A stretch of DNA of 64,000 nucleotides from Arcicella sp040387735 (GCA_040387735.1 JAZKDE010000021.1:3769-67768); one strand, 5' to 3'. Shown: positions 7,621-17,148, counted from the stretch's first letter. The notes: generated by a model from the letters alone, not told the origin. Made by a program: numbers and translations.

Positions 7621-9081
7621 TTACTCTCCAAGAGCTTTAAGTTTATCTTCCATTTTTAAAATCTGGTATAAACTTCTTAAGCTACCTTTCAAATCATCTT
7701 CTTGTTTGATTGAATATGCTTTTTCAAAATATGGCAATGCTTGTTTGAATTTCTCTGTTGCTAACTCTTCTACTGCCTTACCTTTAACTTTGTAAGTATT
7801 CATATCCATTGCATCTACTTCTTTTTTAATGATTACGGCTTCATTGAAGTTCATAACTCCTAAGTTGAAGTTGATGTCATAATTATTAGGATCTAATACT
7901 AATGCTTGCTTGTAATACTTTGATGCTTGAGCTCTTGCTTCATCCTGCTTTGCTTTCGCAGCGTCCATTTTTTTAGTAACTTCTACTGTATTTACAGCAG
8001 TTGCTGCTTGTTGAACAGCTTCTGCATTTAATTCAGTCAATGTTGCATTAGCTTCAGTTTTCATCTGAGAAATCTCCCCTATTTGTCTTTTTGAAGTCGC
8101 CGCTGTTTTAGGTTCTTTTTTGATTTTATCACTCAAACGTTTGATTTCATCATCATAAGCTGAAATTTTATCCTTTTGAGCTTGAATCTTTTTATTTAAC
8201 CCATCAACATTACCTTTTGACAATTGCTCTCTATAACCTCTTATTTCTGGATCTAACTCATTGGCCTTATTTTCGTATAAGATACCTAAGTTCAATACTT
8301 CTTGTGGGCTTTTTGAACCTGCTGCTACTGAATTTTCTAATTCTTTGATGGCTGCATCAATTTTCTTAAAACTCAACAACATGTTGATTTTCTCAGCCTT
8401 CAAATCTTTATTGTTCGGATGTAAAGCGATTCCTTTGTCAATTGTCGCCAAAGCTAACTCTTCTTTATTTTCAGTCTTATAAATTTGAGCTAAAGCATAA
8501 AGCATTCCTGGATCTTTTCCACCTAATTCTAAAAACTTCTCGTAACCAACTTTAGCAGCACCATCATTTTTAGCCAATTGTCCAATTACACCGGTGTACA
8601 TTGCAGCGGTTGTATCTTTTGGAGCAACTTCCATCGCTGTTTGTAAATCTTTCAATGCTCCTGTAAAATCTTTAACTTGATACTTACTGATACCTGCATC
8701 CATGAAGGCTGCATATACTTTTTGTCCTTCAACCTCTGGCTTTCCTTCTTTGTCCATCACCATTGTTAAATATTTCTTGGCTGGAGAAGCTGGGTCAATT
8801 GAAACAGCCTTCTTGAAATAACTCAATGCTTTGTATGGAGCAGTTGGTTCTGTTTTTGTTAGAACTGAATCTCGTGAATTGGCAATATCCAAATAAGCTT
8901 CACCACGAGTAAGCCATGTTTTGGCTTTGGCAGAGTCTTTTTTCATTACTGCCTCGTCAGCTTTTTTCTTGGCATCGGTCAATGTCTTGCGATTAGCCTC
9001 AAGCATTAATTTGTCCACTTGAGCGAAGGTTGCTCCTGCTGTCATTAATATCGCAAAAAGAGCAAGTGTTATTTTTCTCAT
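7621..9081 (-). CDS. Secreted tetratricopeptide-repeat protein
   Basis: 486 residues. A classical signal peptide (MRKITLALFAILMTAGATFA, cleavage before Gln21) points to export. The rest is helical with several TPR units, for example around KAKTWLTRGEAYLDIA, APYKALSYFKKAVSIDP, YQVKDFTGALKDLQTAMEVAP, LALATIDKGIALHPNN, and near the C terminus ASKYYKQALVLDPNNYD and ALPYFEKAYSIK. Residues about 280-365 form a charged coiled-coil-like segment interrupting the repeats. TPR arrays bind peptides; a periplasmic scaffold role is likely but the partner is unknown. It follows gyrA on the same strand after a 176-base gap. Confidence 0.8.
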   Translation of the reverse strand: MRKITLALFAILMTAGATFAQVDKLMLEANRKTLTDAKKKADEAVMKKDSAKAKTWLTRGEAYLDIANSRDSVLTKTEPTAPYKALSYFKKAVSIDPASPAKKYLTMVMDKEGKPEVEGQKVYAAFMDAGISKYQVKDFTGALKDLQTAMEVAPKDTTAAMYTGVIGQLAKNDGAAKVGYEKFLELGGKDPGMLYALAQIYKTENKEELALATIDKGIALHPNNKDLKAEKINMLLSFKKIDAAIKELENSVAAGSKSPQEVLNLGILYENKANELDPEIRGYREQLSKGNVDGLNKKIQAQKDKISAYDDEIKRLSDKIKKEPKTAATSKRQIGEISQMKTEANATLTELNAEAVQQAATAVNTVEVTKKMDAAKAKQDEARAQASKYYKQALVLDPNNYDINFNLGVMNFNEAVIIKKEVDAMDMNTYKVKGKAVEELATEKFKQALPYFEKAYSIKQEDDLKGSLRSLYQILKMEDKLKALGE

Positions 9082-9257
9082 TGTTGGTTGAAATGGTTGT
9101 TTGGTTTATTTTAATTCTATTTAGATTGGGGTATTGTGATGTTTTAACGAATATTACTGTCGGAAGTTACTTCCTTAACAAAAGTTTAACATTTTATCAG
9201 TAAAAGCAAACGGCACACGATATTTTCGTGAACCGTTTACTCATAAAATTATCACTT

Positions 9258-11846
9258 TTATTCTTCTCCGCTTTCGTCAGGTAATGGAATACTTCCATCC
9301 TCCCCTTCTGTTTCTGGGGAATCATCAATGATAACTTCTGCGGATGTTTCTACAACAACGGCATCAGAATCAATGACTACTTCTTCTTCTGGATCTTTTA
9401 CAATCTTGGTTACTGAAGAAATCTCATCTGATTCATTTTTCAAACGAATCAATTTTACACCTTGCGTATTACGTCCCATCACACGAAGGTCCGCTACGGC
9501 AATACGAATTAGAATACCTGATTTCGTAATAATCATTAGGTCATTACTATCAGTTACTTCTTTGATAGCCACCAAGTTACCTGTTTTCTCAGTAATGTTA
9601 AGTGCCTTCACTCCTTTTCCACCACGATTAGTTAAACGGTAATCTTCAACATCCGAACGCTTTCCGAAGCCTTTTTCTGAAACAACTAATAATTGTTGCG
9701 TTTCTGGGTCTTCAATACAAACCATTCCGATTGCTTTTTCAGTCAACTTTTCTTCGTCAAGCCAGATACCTTTTACACCTGCTGCCGAACGTCCCATTGG
9801 ACGAACACGAGATTCTTCAAAACGTACCGAGCGACCTGTATTCGTTGCAATAATAATATGATTATTACCATTTGTTAAAGATACATCTAACAGACGGTCA
9901 TTTTCACGAATCGTAATGGCAATAATTCCGTTTTGACGTGGACGAGAATATGCTTCCAACGTAGTTTTCTTAATTGTTCCGTCTTCTGTACACATCACAA
10001 TAAAGTTATTATTGATGTAATCAGGATCGGTTAATGATTTTACGTTGATAACAGCACGGATAGAATCTCCACTTTCGATGTTCATTAAATTTTGAACTGG
10101 GCGACCTTTTGCCGTTTTTGAACCTTCTGGCACTGCATATACTCTTAACCAGAAACATTTTCCGCTTTCGGTAAAGAATAATAACCAGTTGTGCATCGTT
10201 GCGGTGAAAAGGTGTTCAGTATAATCGCTATCTTTCGTAGCAACGGCTCTTGAACCAACTCCTCCCCTTCCTTGAGCTTTGTATTCTCCGATTGGTGTAC
10301 GTTTTACATAACCTTGATTCGAAACGGTAATTAACATTTCGTCATCGGCAATCATATCTTCAACTGAGAATTCATCGTCAGTCATGTTGATTTGTGTACG
10401 ACGTGCATCACCATAACGTTCTTTTACCTCAATCAATTCATCTTTGATAATTTGTAGCTGGCGTTCTGGTCGGTCCAAAATATCTTGTAAATCATCCATC
10501 AAACGTTTAAGTTCTTCGTATTCAGCAATGATTTTATCACGCTCCATACCAGTCAAACGTTGCAAACGCATTTCCAAAATAGCTTTCGCTTGAATATCCG
10601 AAAGTCCGAAGTTAGCAATCAAACCTGCTTGAGCAGCATTCGGGTCTCTTGATTCACGGATAAGTTTGATTACTGCATCAAGATTATCAAGAGCAATAAT
10701 GAAACCCTCTAAGATATGAGCTCTTTTTTGGGCTTCACGCAAATCGTATTTTGTACGTCTTACGATTACTTCGTTACGGTGTTCAACGAAATAATGAATT
10801 AAGTCTTTCAAGTTCAAGGTATAAGGACGACCTTTTACCAAACAAACGTTATTGACTGAAAACGAATTTTGAAGAGCCGAAAACTTGTAAAGGTTATTCA
10901 ACACTACGTTAGGAACGGCATCACGTTTGAGGTCAAACACAATACGCATACCTTGACGGTCAGATTCATCACGAATTTCTGAGATTCCTTCAATTCTCTT
11001 ATCATTCACCAAGTCAGCACATTGCTTAATCAATGATGCTTTATTGACCATGTACGGAATTTCTGAAACGATAATTTGATCTTTCCCAGTTTTTGAAACT
11101 TCAAAAGTGGCATTACCACGCACAACAATTCGTCCACGACCCGTTTCAAAAGCATTTTTTATACCTGAAACGCCGTAAATTGTACCACCCGTTGGAAAAT
11201 CTGGGGCTTTGATATATTGCATCAAACCTTCGATAGTAATATCACGGTCTTCAATATAGGCAATGATTCCACTTACAACTTCCGTTAAATTGTGAGGAGC
11301 CATATTGGTTGCCATACCTACGGCAATACCAGATGTACCATTCAACAAAAGGTTAGGAATTTTTGCAGGAAGAACAGTTGGTTCCATCAAAGAATCATCA
11401 AAGTTGGGTTGAAAATCAACCGTTTCTTTGTTCAAATCTCCTAAAAGTTCTTCAGCAATACGTTTCAAACGAGCTTCGGTATAACGCATGGCGGCTGGTG
11501 AGTCACCATCTACCGAACCAAAGTTACCTTGACCATCTACTAATGGATAACGCAATGACCATTCTTGAGCCATACGAACCATTGTATCATATACGGAGGT
11601 ATCTCCGTGTGGGTGAAATTTACCCAAAACCTCCCCAACAATACGGGCAGATTTTTTGTAGGACTTATTATAATTTACCCCTAATTCATCCATTCCAAAA
11701 AGGACACGGCGGTGAACAGGTTTTAGTCCATCACGGACATCTGGTAAAGCACGGGAAACAATAACGGACATTGAATAATCAATGTACGCTCCCCGCATTT
11801 CGTCTTCAATGTTAATGGGGATAATGTTACTGGTTTGTTCTGACAT
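9258..11846 (-). CDS. gyrA: DNA gyrase subunit A
   Basis: 862 residues, full length. The winged-helix core has the quinolone-resistance segment HPHGDTSVYDTMVRMAQ with Thr83, Ser84 and Asp87 in E. coli numbering (the numbering coincides), and the catalytic Tyr122 in AAMRYTEAR. A coiled-coil and tower region follow, then the C-terminal DNA-wrapping beta-pinwheel from about residue 500. The GyrA box reads QGRGGVG at 525-531, poorer in basic residues than QRRGGKG. The tail is acidic. GyrA cuts and rejoins DNA in the GyrA2B2 complex that introduces negative supercoils. gyrB is not in the window. Confidence 0.98.
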   Translation of the reverse strand: MSEQTSNIIPINIEDEMRGAYIDYSMSVIVSRALPDVRDGLKPVHRRVLFGMDELGVNYNKSYKKSARIVGEVLGKFHPHGDTSVYDTMVRMAQEWSLRYPLVDGQGNFGSVDGDSPAAMRYTEARLKRIAEELLGDLNKETVDFQPNFDDSLMEPTVLPAKIPNLLLNGTSGIAVGMATNMAPHNLTEVVSGIIAYIEDRDITIEGLMQYIKAPDFPTGGTIYGVSGIKNAFETGRGRIVVRGNATFEVSKTGKDQIIVSEIPYMVNKASLIKQCADLVNDKRIEGISEIRDESDRQGMRIVFDLKRDAVPNVVLNNLYKFSALQNSFSVNNVCLVKGRPYTLNLKDLIHYFVEHRNEVIVRRTKYDLREAQKRAHILEGFIIALDNLDAVIKLIRESRDPNAAQAGLIANFGLSDIQAKAILEMRLQRLTGMERDKIIAEYEELKRLMDDLQDILDRPERQLQIIKDELIEVKERYGDARRTQINMTDDEFSVEDMIADDEMLITVSNQGYVKRTPIGEYKAQGRGGVGSRAVATKDSDYTEHLFTATMHNWLLFFTESGKCFWLRVYAVPEGSKTAKGRPVQNLMNIESGDSIRAVINVKSLTDPDYINNNFIVMCTEDGTIKKTTLEAYSRPRQNGIIAITIRENDRLLDVSLTNGNNHIIIATNTGRSVRFEESRVRPMGRSAAGVKGIWLDEEKLTEKAIGMVCIEDPETQQLLVVSEKGFGKRSDVEDYRLTNRGGKGVKALNITEKTGNLVAIKEVTDSNDLMIITKSGILIRIAVADLRVMGRNTQGVKLIRLKNESDEISSVTKIVKDPEEEVVIDSDAVVVETSAEVIIDDSPETEGEDGSIPLPDESGEE

Positions 11847-12081
11847 AGTTTTTTTGAATGTGGGCGGTTGAGTGAACAGTGCAGAAGGAGTGATTTTTTC
11901 TGCTACTCATATCCTTTTGATTCAAGTAAAGATTTTATAATCAATTAATAACAAAACATTACAGATTAATGTACTTATTATACAAATTTCGTGAAATTTA
12001 GGGTGTTTTGCAAATATTGCTCGGAATAGATGCAAAGGAGAATGAGTTTTCGGTAAATTTGTTAAACCATATTTTATTCTA

Positions 12082-12612
12082 ATGAGATTATTACAAAAAC
12101 TAAAGCTCTTTTTCTGTTTCTTTTTGCTTTTAACTGGCACTTTAGCCAGTTGTCTACCTTCCGAAAAAACAACTCAAAATACTGAAGATAGCTATCATAC
12201 AAGCCCAAATGATAGCAATTCGACTCGAAAACATCGAAAAAGGCATAGAAAACACAATAATAGTGACCAAAATGACAAAAAAAGCGACAAATACAACGCT
12301 GACAATCGTATAAACGACAACAAAACAGACATTAGCACGGGTAACGCACCTACACAAGCCTTAAAAGTACTGAAATATGTACGTGAGAATGGCCAGGCAA
12401 TGGAAGGTTACGTGGGCGGACGAAGATTTGGAAATTTTGAGGGCTTACTTCCCAAAAAAGATGGTTCGGGCAGCAAAATCAACTACCAAGAATGGGACGT
12501 AAACCCAAAAGTAAATGGTAAAAACCGAGGAACAGAACGATTAATTACGGGTTCGGACGGAAAGGCATATTATACTAATGACCATTATCGGAGTTTTGTT
12601 TTGGTCAAGTAA
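12082..12612 (+). CDS. Secreted barnase-like ribonuclease (lipoprotein)
   Basis: 176 residues. A signal peptide ends in the lipobox LASC, with Cys24 as the lipidation site. Residues 25-88 are a low-complexity Ser/Asn/Lys/His-rich linker. Residues 90-176 are a guanyl-specific N1/T1-type RNase domain: GYVGGRRFGNFEGLLP, then YQEWDVNP (Glu137 as general base, equivalent to barnase Glu73), NRGTERLITG (Arg149/Arg153, barnase Arg83/Arg87) and YYTNDHYRSF (His168, barnase His102). All catalytic residues are kept, so it should be active. A barstar-like gene lies at 14335, two genes downstream on the same strand. Confidence 0.85.
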   Translation: MRLLQKLKLFFCFFLLLTGTLASCLPSEKTTQNTEDSYHTSPNDSNSTRKHRKRHRKHNNSDQNDKKSDKYNADNRINDNKTDISTGNAPTQALKVLKYVRENGQAMEGYVGGRRFGNFEGLLPKKDGSGSKINYQEWDVNPKVNGKNRGTERLITGSDGKAYYTNDHYRSFVLVK

Positions 12613-12708
12613 AAATTTTACACGTAATTTTAAAATATGAACAAATTATCTAAAATTCTATTGTTTTCTTTATTTGGCGTTGGCAGGCTAATAATATTCA
12701 CGCTGTTT

Positions 12709-12779
12709 GAGATTTCAATCTCGAATTACAGATAAAAAGGATTTCCAATCCGATGAAAATGATAGCGGATTAAAATCCG
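12709..12779. repeat. Row of three short ATT/AAT hairpins
   Basis: GAGATT-TC-AATCTC at 12709-12722, GGATT-TCC-AATCC at 12739-12751 and CGGATT-AA-AATCCG at 12766-12779 are three perfect mini-hairpins sharing the core GATT...AATC, with a fourth imperfect one (CGACAT...ATATCG) at about 12795-12810. They follow a 32-codon open frame starting at 12637 (MNKLSKILLF), with no recognisable function, perhaps a truncated signal-peptide end. The row looks like a member of a dispersed intergenic repeat family. Confidence 0.45.
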
Positions 12780-12843
12780 ATTTTATCTAACATTCGACAT
12801 TTCAATATCGTATAGCGTAGACCACGGCTAATAAAATTTTATT

Positions 12844-13509
12844 ATGCAAAAACAAAGAACCATAGAAGGGTTTAATAAAATAGCACCATTTTATCATGCA
12901 GTTTCTATGATATGTTCTTTTAATAGAATTCATAAATCCCAAATGTGGCTATTATCAAAGAAAATGAAGTTTTCTAAGGTATTGATAATAGGTGGTGGAG
13001 ATGGAGAATTTTTACTTGAAGCCATGAAGCAAGGAATATCGGAGCAGTATTATTATATTGACATTTCTGACGCCATGATTAAATTGGCTCACGATAAAAT
13101 AGAAAAGCAATCATCCCTATATTTAGATTCTGTAGTGTTTATTTGTGGTTCGTATCAAGATATTCCTACTAATCAAAAATTTGATTTAATTGTTACACCT
13201 TATTTCTTAGACTGTTTCTCTGATAGTGAGTTATCGCTTGTAATAGCCAAACTTCATACACAATTAACGATAGGAGGAACATGGTTTTTTACCGATTTTA
13301 ATATTCCTGAAGGAATGATTCGAGTCTTTATTTTTAAAAATATAATTCAATTACTTTACAGAATTTTAAACTTCTTTTGTGATTTGGAGGTAAATCACTT
13401 GCCTGATTTCAAGAAAGAGTTTTGTAAATATGAGATTACGCTTCTTCATGAAAAACACTTTTTAGGTGGTTTGTTAATTAGTCGAATTTATAAAAATAAG
13501 ATTCCTTAG
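12844..13509 (+). CDS. Class I SAM-dependent methyltransferase
   Basis: 221 residues. Motif I is VLIIGGGDGEFLLEA (about residues 46-60), the acidic ribose-binding residue follows in YYYIDIS, and the post-motif segments FDLIVTPYFLDCF and LTIGGTWFFTDFN complete the Rossmann fold of the UbiE/Methyltransf-25 type. The C-terminal hydrophobic part (IFKNIIQLLYRILNFFC) may touch membrane or a lipid substrate. The substrate is unknown. It sits between the barnase-like and barstar-like genes with no evident link to either. Confidence 0.75.
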   Translation: MQKQRTIEGFNKIAPFYHAVSMICSFNRIHKSQMWLLSKKMKFSKVLIIGGGDGEFLLEAMKQGISEQYYYIDISDAMIKLAHDKIEKQSSLYLDSVVFICGSYQDIPTNQKFDLIVTPYFLDCFSDSELSLVIAKLHTQLTIGGTWFFTDFNIPEGMIRVFIFKNIIQLLYRILNFFCDLEVNHLPDFKKEFCKYEITLLHEKHFLGGLLISRIYKNKIP

Positions 13510-13512
13510 TGG

Positions 13513-13605
13513 TTATTTAATAAGGTTGCGGAATACCATCATTGCATTAGCTCGTATTTTAAAGTAGTAGTCTTCTCCCCGAACAATAACTTTGGGAACA
13601 TTGTA
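13513..13605 (-). pseudogene. Possible decayed coding remnant
   Basis: On the minus strand the bases read VPKVIVRGEDYYFKIRANAM plus a short tail ending in LIK and a stop, a protein-like stretch without a start or upstream part. I do not recognise the family. It lies in the gap after the methyltransferase gene and may be debris from an insertion or deletion event. It could also be chance. Confidence 0.25.
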
Positions 13606-13626
13606 GCAAAATCTAAATAATTCAAA

Positions 13627-14283
13627 ATGAAACCACACATTAATACATTTAAAAAAGTTCTTTTCATTTTTCCACTATTATGTTCAATAACTGGGTTTGG
13701 ACAAGTACCAATAAAATCGACAAAACTGGCTATAAACAGATTACCATTTAATATAAAAGTTGAAGGAAAAACAAAAAATGCCATTCGTTGGACGGATAAT
13801 TTGGGCGATAATATTGTTGTAACTACTGAGACAGGCATTTATCAAAGCAAAAAAATGATCCATGAAAATGATGGAGCTGATGCCGAACTTTTTGCGTTTC
13901 ATTTTATCGTTTCAAAAAATGAAGTAAAGCAAACTTGGAAAGTTTACGATTTTATTAGTGATTGTCCAGTGGATATTGAAGCAACTTTTATCAAAAATAC
14001 ACTACAAGTAACTGACCTCAATAATGATGGTATTGCTGAAATTTGGTTGATGTACAAAACGGTTTGTCACGGTGATGTTAGTCCTTCTGATATGAAAATA
14101 ATTATGTACCAAGGTCAACAGAAGTTTGCGGTGAGAGGAAAGAACAAAGTGAAACTTTCAGATAAAGAATCTTATGGTGGTGAGTATAAATTTGACCCCG
14201 CATTTAATAACGGGCCGAAGGCATTTATTGAATTTGCAAAGAACTTATGGAATAAAAATATCATGCAGGCATCAGAAGAATAA
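13627..14283 (+). CDS. Exported protein of the M949_RS01915 type
   Basis: 218 residues with a signal peptide (FLIF-type core ending SITGFGQ). Conserved-looking segments are IRWTDNLGDNIVVTTETG, LNNDGIAEIWLMYKT and CHGDVSPSDMKIIMYQGQQKF. These match the Bacteroidota family called M949_RS01915 surface polysaccharide biosynthesis protein, named after a Riemerella gene; the biochemical role is not established. It lies 52 bases upstream of the barstar-like gene. Confidence 0.55.
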   Translation: MKPHINTFKKVLFIFPLLCSITGFGQVPIKSTKLAINRLPFNIKVEGKTKNAIRWTDNLGDNIVVTTETGIYQSKKMIHENDGADAELFAFHFIVSKNEVKQTWKVYDFISDCPVDIEATFIKNTLQVTDLNNDGIAEIWLMYKTVCHGDVSPSDMKIIMYQGQQKFAVRGKNKVKLSDKESYGGEYKFDPAFNNGPKAFIEFAKNLWNKNIMQASEE

Positions 14284-14334
14284 TTTCTTCGGCAGTATGT
14301 AAAACTAAAAACAAAAAATCTTACCCAATTACAC

Positions 14335-14754
14335 ATGGCAAATTATACAATATTACAAGCGGTAACCGAAAAGCATAATTCCGAAAAAACATTGGTTGCA
14401 ATTATTGACGGAACAGAGGTAGATACTTTAGAAAAATTCTATATAGAGGTTTCTTCGCAATTAAAGTTCCCCGATAATTTCGGAAATAACTTTGACGCTT
14501 TTGACGAAATGATTAATGATTTAGATTGGTTAACCGAAACTAATATCTATCTTGTCTTTAAGAATTATGACGATTTTTTATCAGAAGAAAATGACGAAGC
14601 TCGAGAAATCCTCTTGACTATTTTGGATGATGCCGCTTCAGAATGGAAACGTGTCGATGATAGTGAGAGCAAAAAACTGAGAATGCAAATTGAGCCTTCT
14701 GAACTTGGTGAAGATGATTTGGAGACTTTGGGAATTGAGTATAAACAAGATTAA
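14335..14754 (+). CDS. Barstar-family ribonuclease inhibitor
   Basis: 139 residues, cytoplasmic. Residues 20-70 match barstar: VAIIDGTEVDTLEKFY, then FPDNFGNNFDAFDEMINDLDW, which aligns with barstar's LPEYYGENLDALWDCLT. Asp54 corresponds to barstar Asp35; barstar Asp39, its key contact, is Glu58 here. The protein is longer than barstar (90), with an acidic C-terminal extension. Barstar proteins plug the active site of barnase-type RNases and protect the producing cell. The likely partner is the secreted RNase at 12082. The stop codon overlaps the next ATG (TAATG), so the pair is translationally coupled. Confidence 0.8.
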   Translation: MANYTILQAVTEKHNSEKTLVAIIDGTEVDTLEKFYIEVSSQLKFPDNFGNNFDAFDEMINDLDWLTETNIYLVFKNYDDFLSEENDEAREILLTILDDAASEWKRVDDSESKKLRMQIEPSELGEDDLETLGIEYKQD

Positions 14755-16625
14755 TGATGAAATATCGAGTATTGTGTATTAAGATTTTGATGGTAAATAT
14801 TATAATTTTGTTTCAATTAACACAATTATATGCTCAAAAAATAACTCGTGGACCATACTTACAAATGGCTACCCCAACGAGCATGATGATTCGTTGGAGA
14901 ACAGACGTAGCAGTTGCATCAAAAATAAATTTCGGCATATCACAAACACAATTAACTAACTCAAAATCAGATGATTTACCCAAAACAGACCATCTGATTA
15001 CAATTGATAATCTAAAACCCAATAGTCAATATTTTTATGCTGTTGCTACTGGAAATACCGTTTTACAAGCCAGTATTGACAATTTTTTCGTCACGCCTCC
15101 CCCGCTTGGTAGCGAACAAAAAGTAAGTATTTGGGCATTGGGCGATATGGGAATGGGGACGGCAACCCAAACAAATGTTTACAAACAATATTTAAAATAC
15201 ACAGATAAAATACACACAGATTTATGGTTACTCTTAGGAGATAATGCCTACGGGCAAGGGAAGGATGAAGAATTTCAATTACGTTTTTTTGAATATTATC
15301 AGACAGAACGATTAATGAAACAAACAGTTATATTTCCTACTCCAGGAAATCATGACTACTCTCCTACCCCAAATAATTACCGCATTGAAGACCCATTAGT
15401 AGCATATTTTAACATTTTTTCAGTTCCGACAAAAGGTGAAGCGGGTGGTATTCCCTCTGGCTCAAAAGCATATTATTCTTATGATTACGCCAATATTCAT
15501 TTCGTAAGTTTAGATTCTTACGGACGAGAAGATATGGATAGAAGATTTTTCTCGAAAGACAGCGAGCAAATGAAATGGTTTGAGAAAGACCTTCAAGTTA
15601 ACAAACAAAAATGGACAATTGTATATTGGCATCACCCACCCTACACGATGGGTTCGCATAATTCGGATACAGAATCAGAGTTGAAATTATTACGGGAAGG
15701 GGTTGTACCTATCTTAGAAAAATACAAAGTTGATTTAGTATTAAATGGACACAGCCATAATTACGAACGCTCGCAAATGATAAAAGGGCATTATGGTTTA
15801 GAAGCTACTTACAACCCAACAATACACGGTGTGAGTTCATCAAATGGGAAATATGATAATTCCAATAATTCTTGTCCATACATAAAAGACAGCCAATCCC
15901 TTAATAATGCAGGAATTATCTACGTAGTCAACGGCTGTGGTGGCAGTAATTCGGGAACGCAAAGTACTTATCCGCACGACGCAATGGTTTATTCCAACGA
16001 TAAAAGTGGCGGGTCAATGTACATCGAAGTTAAAGGAAACCGTTTAGATGCAAAATTCATTACCGAAGATGGAAGTATCAAAGACCAATTTACTATATTG
16101 AAAGATGTCAATAAAAAAACAGTTTTGAGATTAGAAGCGAATCAAAATTCACTCGTTTTACCAGCTTCTTGGCGTGGAACGTATAATTGGCAACATGATA
16201 ATTCAAAGAATGAAACAGTTGAAGTTTCGCCACAAGTTACAACAAAATACATTGTTCAAGATGACCAAAAATGTTTGCAAGATGAGTTTATGGTGAAAGT
16301 CGCTACGGCACAGACTATGAAAGATTTTAATCTTACTGCAACTAAAAGTGGAATGTCGATTGACTGGCTCACAACGCAAGAAAGAGGAATAATACAATTT
16401 GAAATTGAAAAACAGAGTAAAAATAGTGACTTTAAAACAGTAGCGATTATTACCTCAAAAGCAAAAAGTCAATTTTCAGACAAACCTATATTTTACAGAT
16501 ACATGGATCATATTCTCGAAAATGAAGAGAAAGTAAATTACCGAATTAAAATCATTGATAATGAAGGAGCTTTTTTTTACTCAAATGTAAAAATTGCTAA
16601 TACAACCTTAAATATTACAGATTAA
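14754..16625 (+). CDS. Secreted purple acid phosphatase-like metallophosphoesterase
   Basis: 623 residues with an N-terminal signal peptide ending LYAQ. Residues about 28-120 are the fibronectin-like N-terminal domain of purple acid phosphatases (RGPYLQMATPTSMMIRWRTD). Residues about 125-440 are the dinuclear-metal phosphoesterase with GDMGMG, LLGDNAYGQG, GNHDYSP, YWHHPPYT and NGHSHNYERS, all ligand motifs present. The last 150 residues form Ig/fibronectin-like modules ending in a type-IX-secretion-like beta domain without an obvious sorting signal. It probably releases phosphate from organic esters outside the inner membrane. Start overlaps the barstar-like stop by one base. Confidence 0.85.
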   Translation: MMKYRVLCIKILMVNIIILFQLTQLYAQKITRGPYLQMATPTSMMIRWRTDVAVASKINFGISQTQLTNSKSDDLPKTDHLITIDNLKPNSQYFYAVATGNTVLQASIDNFFVTPPPLGSEQKVSIWALGDMGMGTATQTNVYKQYLKYTDKIHTDLWLLLGDNAYGQGKDEEFQLRFFEYYQTERLMKQTVIFPTPGNHDYSPTPNNYRIEDPLVAYFNIFSVPTKGEAGGIPSGSKAYYSYDYANIHFVSLDSYGREDMDRRFFSKDSEQMKWFEKDLQVNKQKWTIVYWHHPPYTMGSHNSDTESELKLLREGVVPILEKYKVDLVLNGHSHNYERSQMIKGHYGLEATYNPTIHGVSSSNGKYDNSNNSCPYIKDSQSLNNAGIIYVVNGCGGSNSGTQSTYPHDAMVYSNDKSGGSMYIEVKGNRLDAKFITEDGSIKDQFTILKDVNKKTVLRLEANQNSLVLPASWRGTYNWQHDNSKNETVEVSPQVTTKYIVQDDQKCLQDEFMVKVATAQTMKDFNLTATKSGMSIDWLTTQERGIIQFEIEKQSKNSDFKTVAIITSKAKSQFSDKPIFYRYMDHILENEEKVNYRIKIIDNEGAFFYSNVKIANTTLNITD

Positions 16626-16631
16626 GGCGAT

Positions 16632-17078
16632 TTATTTTTTCACTAACTTCAACGAAGTAAAGACTTCATCACCTTCACTATTATACTTTCGGGCTTCTTA
16701 CAACAATAAGGTTTTATCAGTTTGTTCAAGAAATTGGTAAATCAATTTCACATTATCTGGTCTATCCATTATAATATAAATACCTGCCCGAAAACACACT
16801 TGAATCACCAAATGGTCTTCTCCAAATTGAAGGTTTATCCTTGAAGTTTGTTATCCTACGTAAATACTTGAGGTAGAATTTTTCACTTCGGAAGAACTAT
16901 GAACAATATTTTTAACGGTATCTCTCGGATAAAAATAGAGTGATTGTTCCGCATCAGGAGGAAATGGCTTTATTCTTTGCTCAACTGGAACTCCTTTTAC
17001 TTTTACGTGCAATAACATATAATGACTCACATAATTACGCAAAGTATTGGTAGGCAATATGTTAGGAATGAAAATCAT
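16632..17078 (-). pseudogene. Decayed AraC-type regulator
   Basis: Read on - from ATG at 17078, the first part (LPTNTLRNYVSHYMLLHVKV, then PPDAEQSLYFYPRD, ending SSIYVG) is the N-terminal ligand domain of a Bacteroidota AraC regulator. A TAA follows, but the same frame continues coherently with TSRINLQFGEDHLVIQVCFRAG, typical of the same domain. The frame then joins an unrelated-looking tail (DRPDNVKLIYQFLEQTDK) with another in-frame TAA, ending at 16632. The DNA-binding half is missing. An intact paralogue follows upstream at 17149. Confidence 0.7.
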
Positions 17079-17148
17079 AAATTGAAAGCGATTTATTAAA
17101 GAGTAAAATAACTTTAATCTGCATACGTCAAGTATAAAAAACGACATT

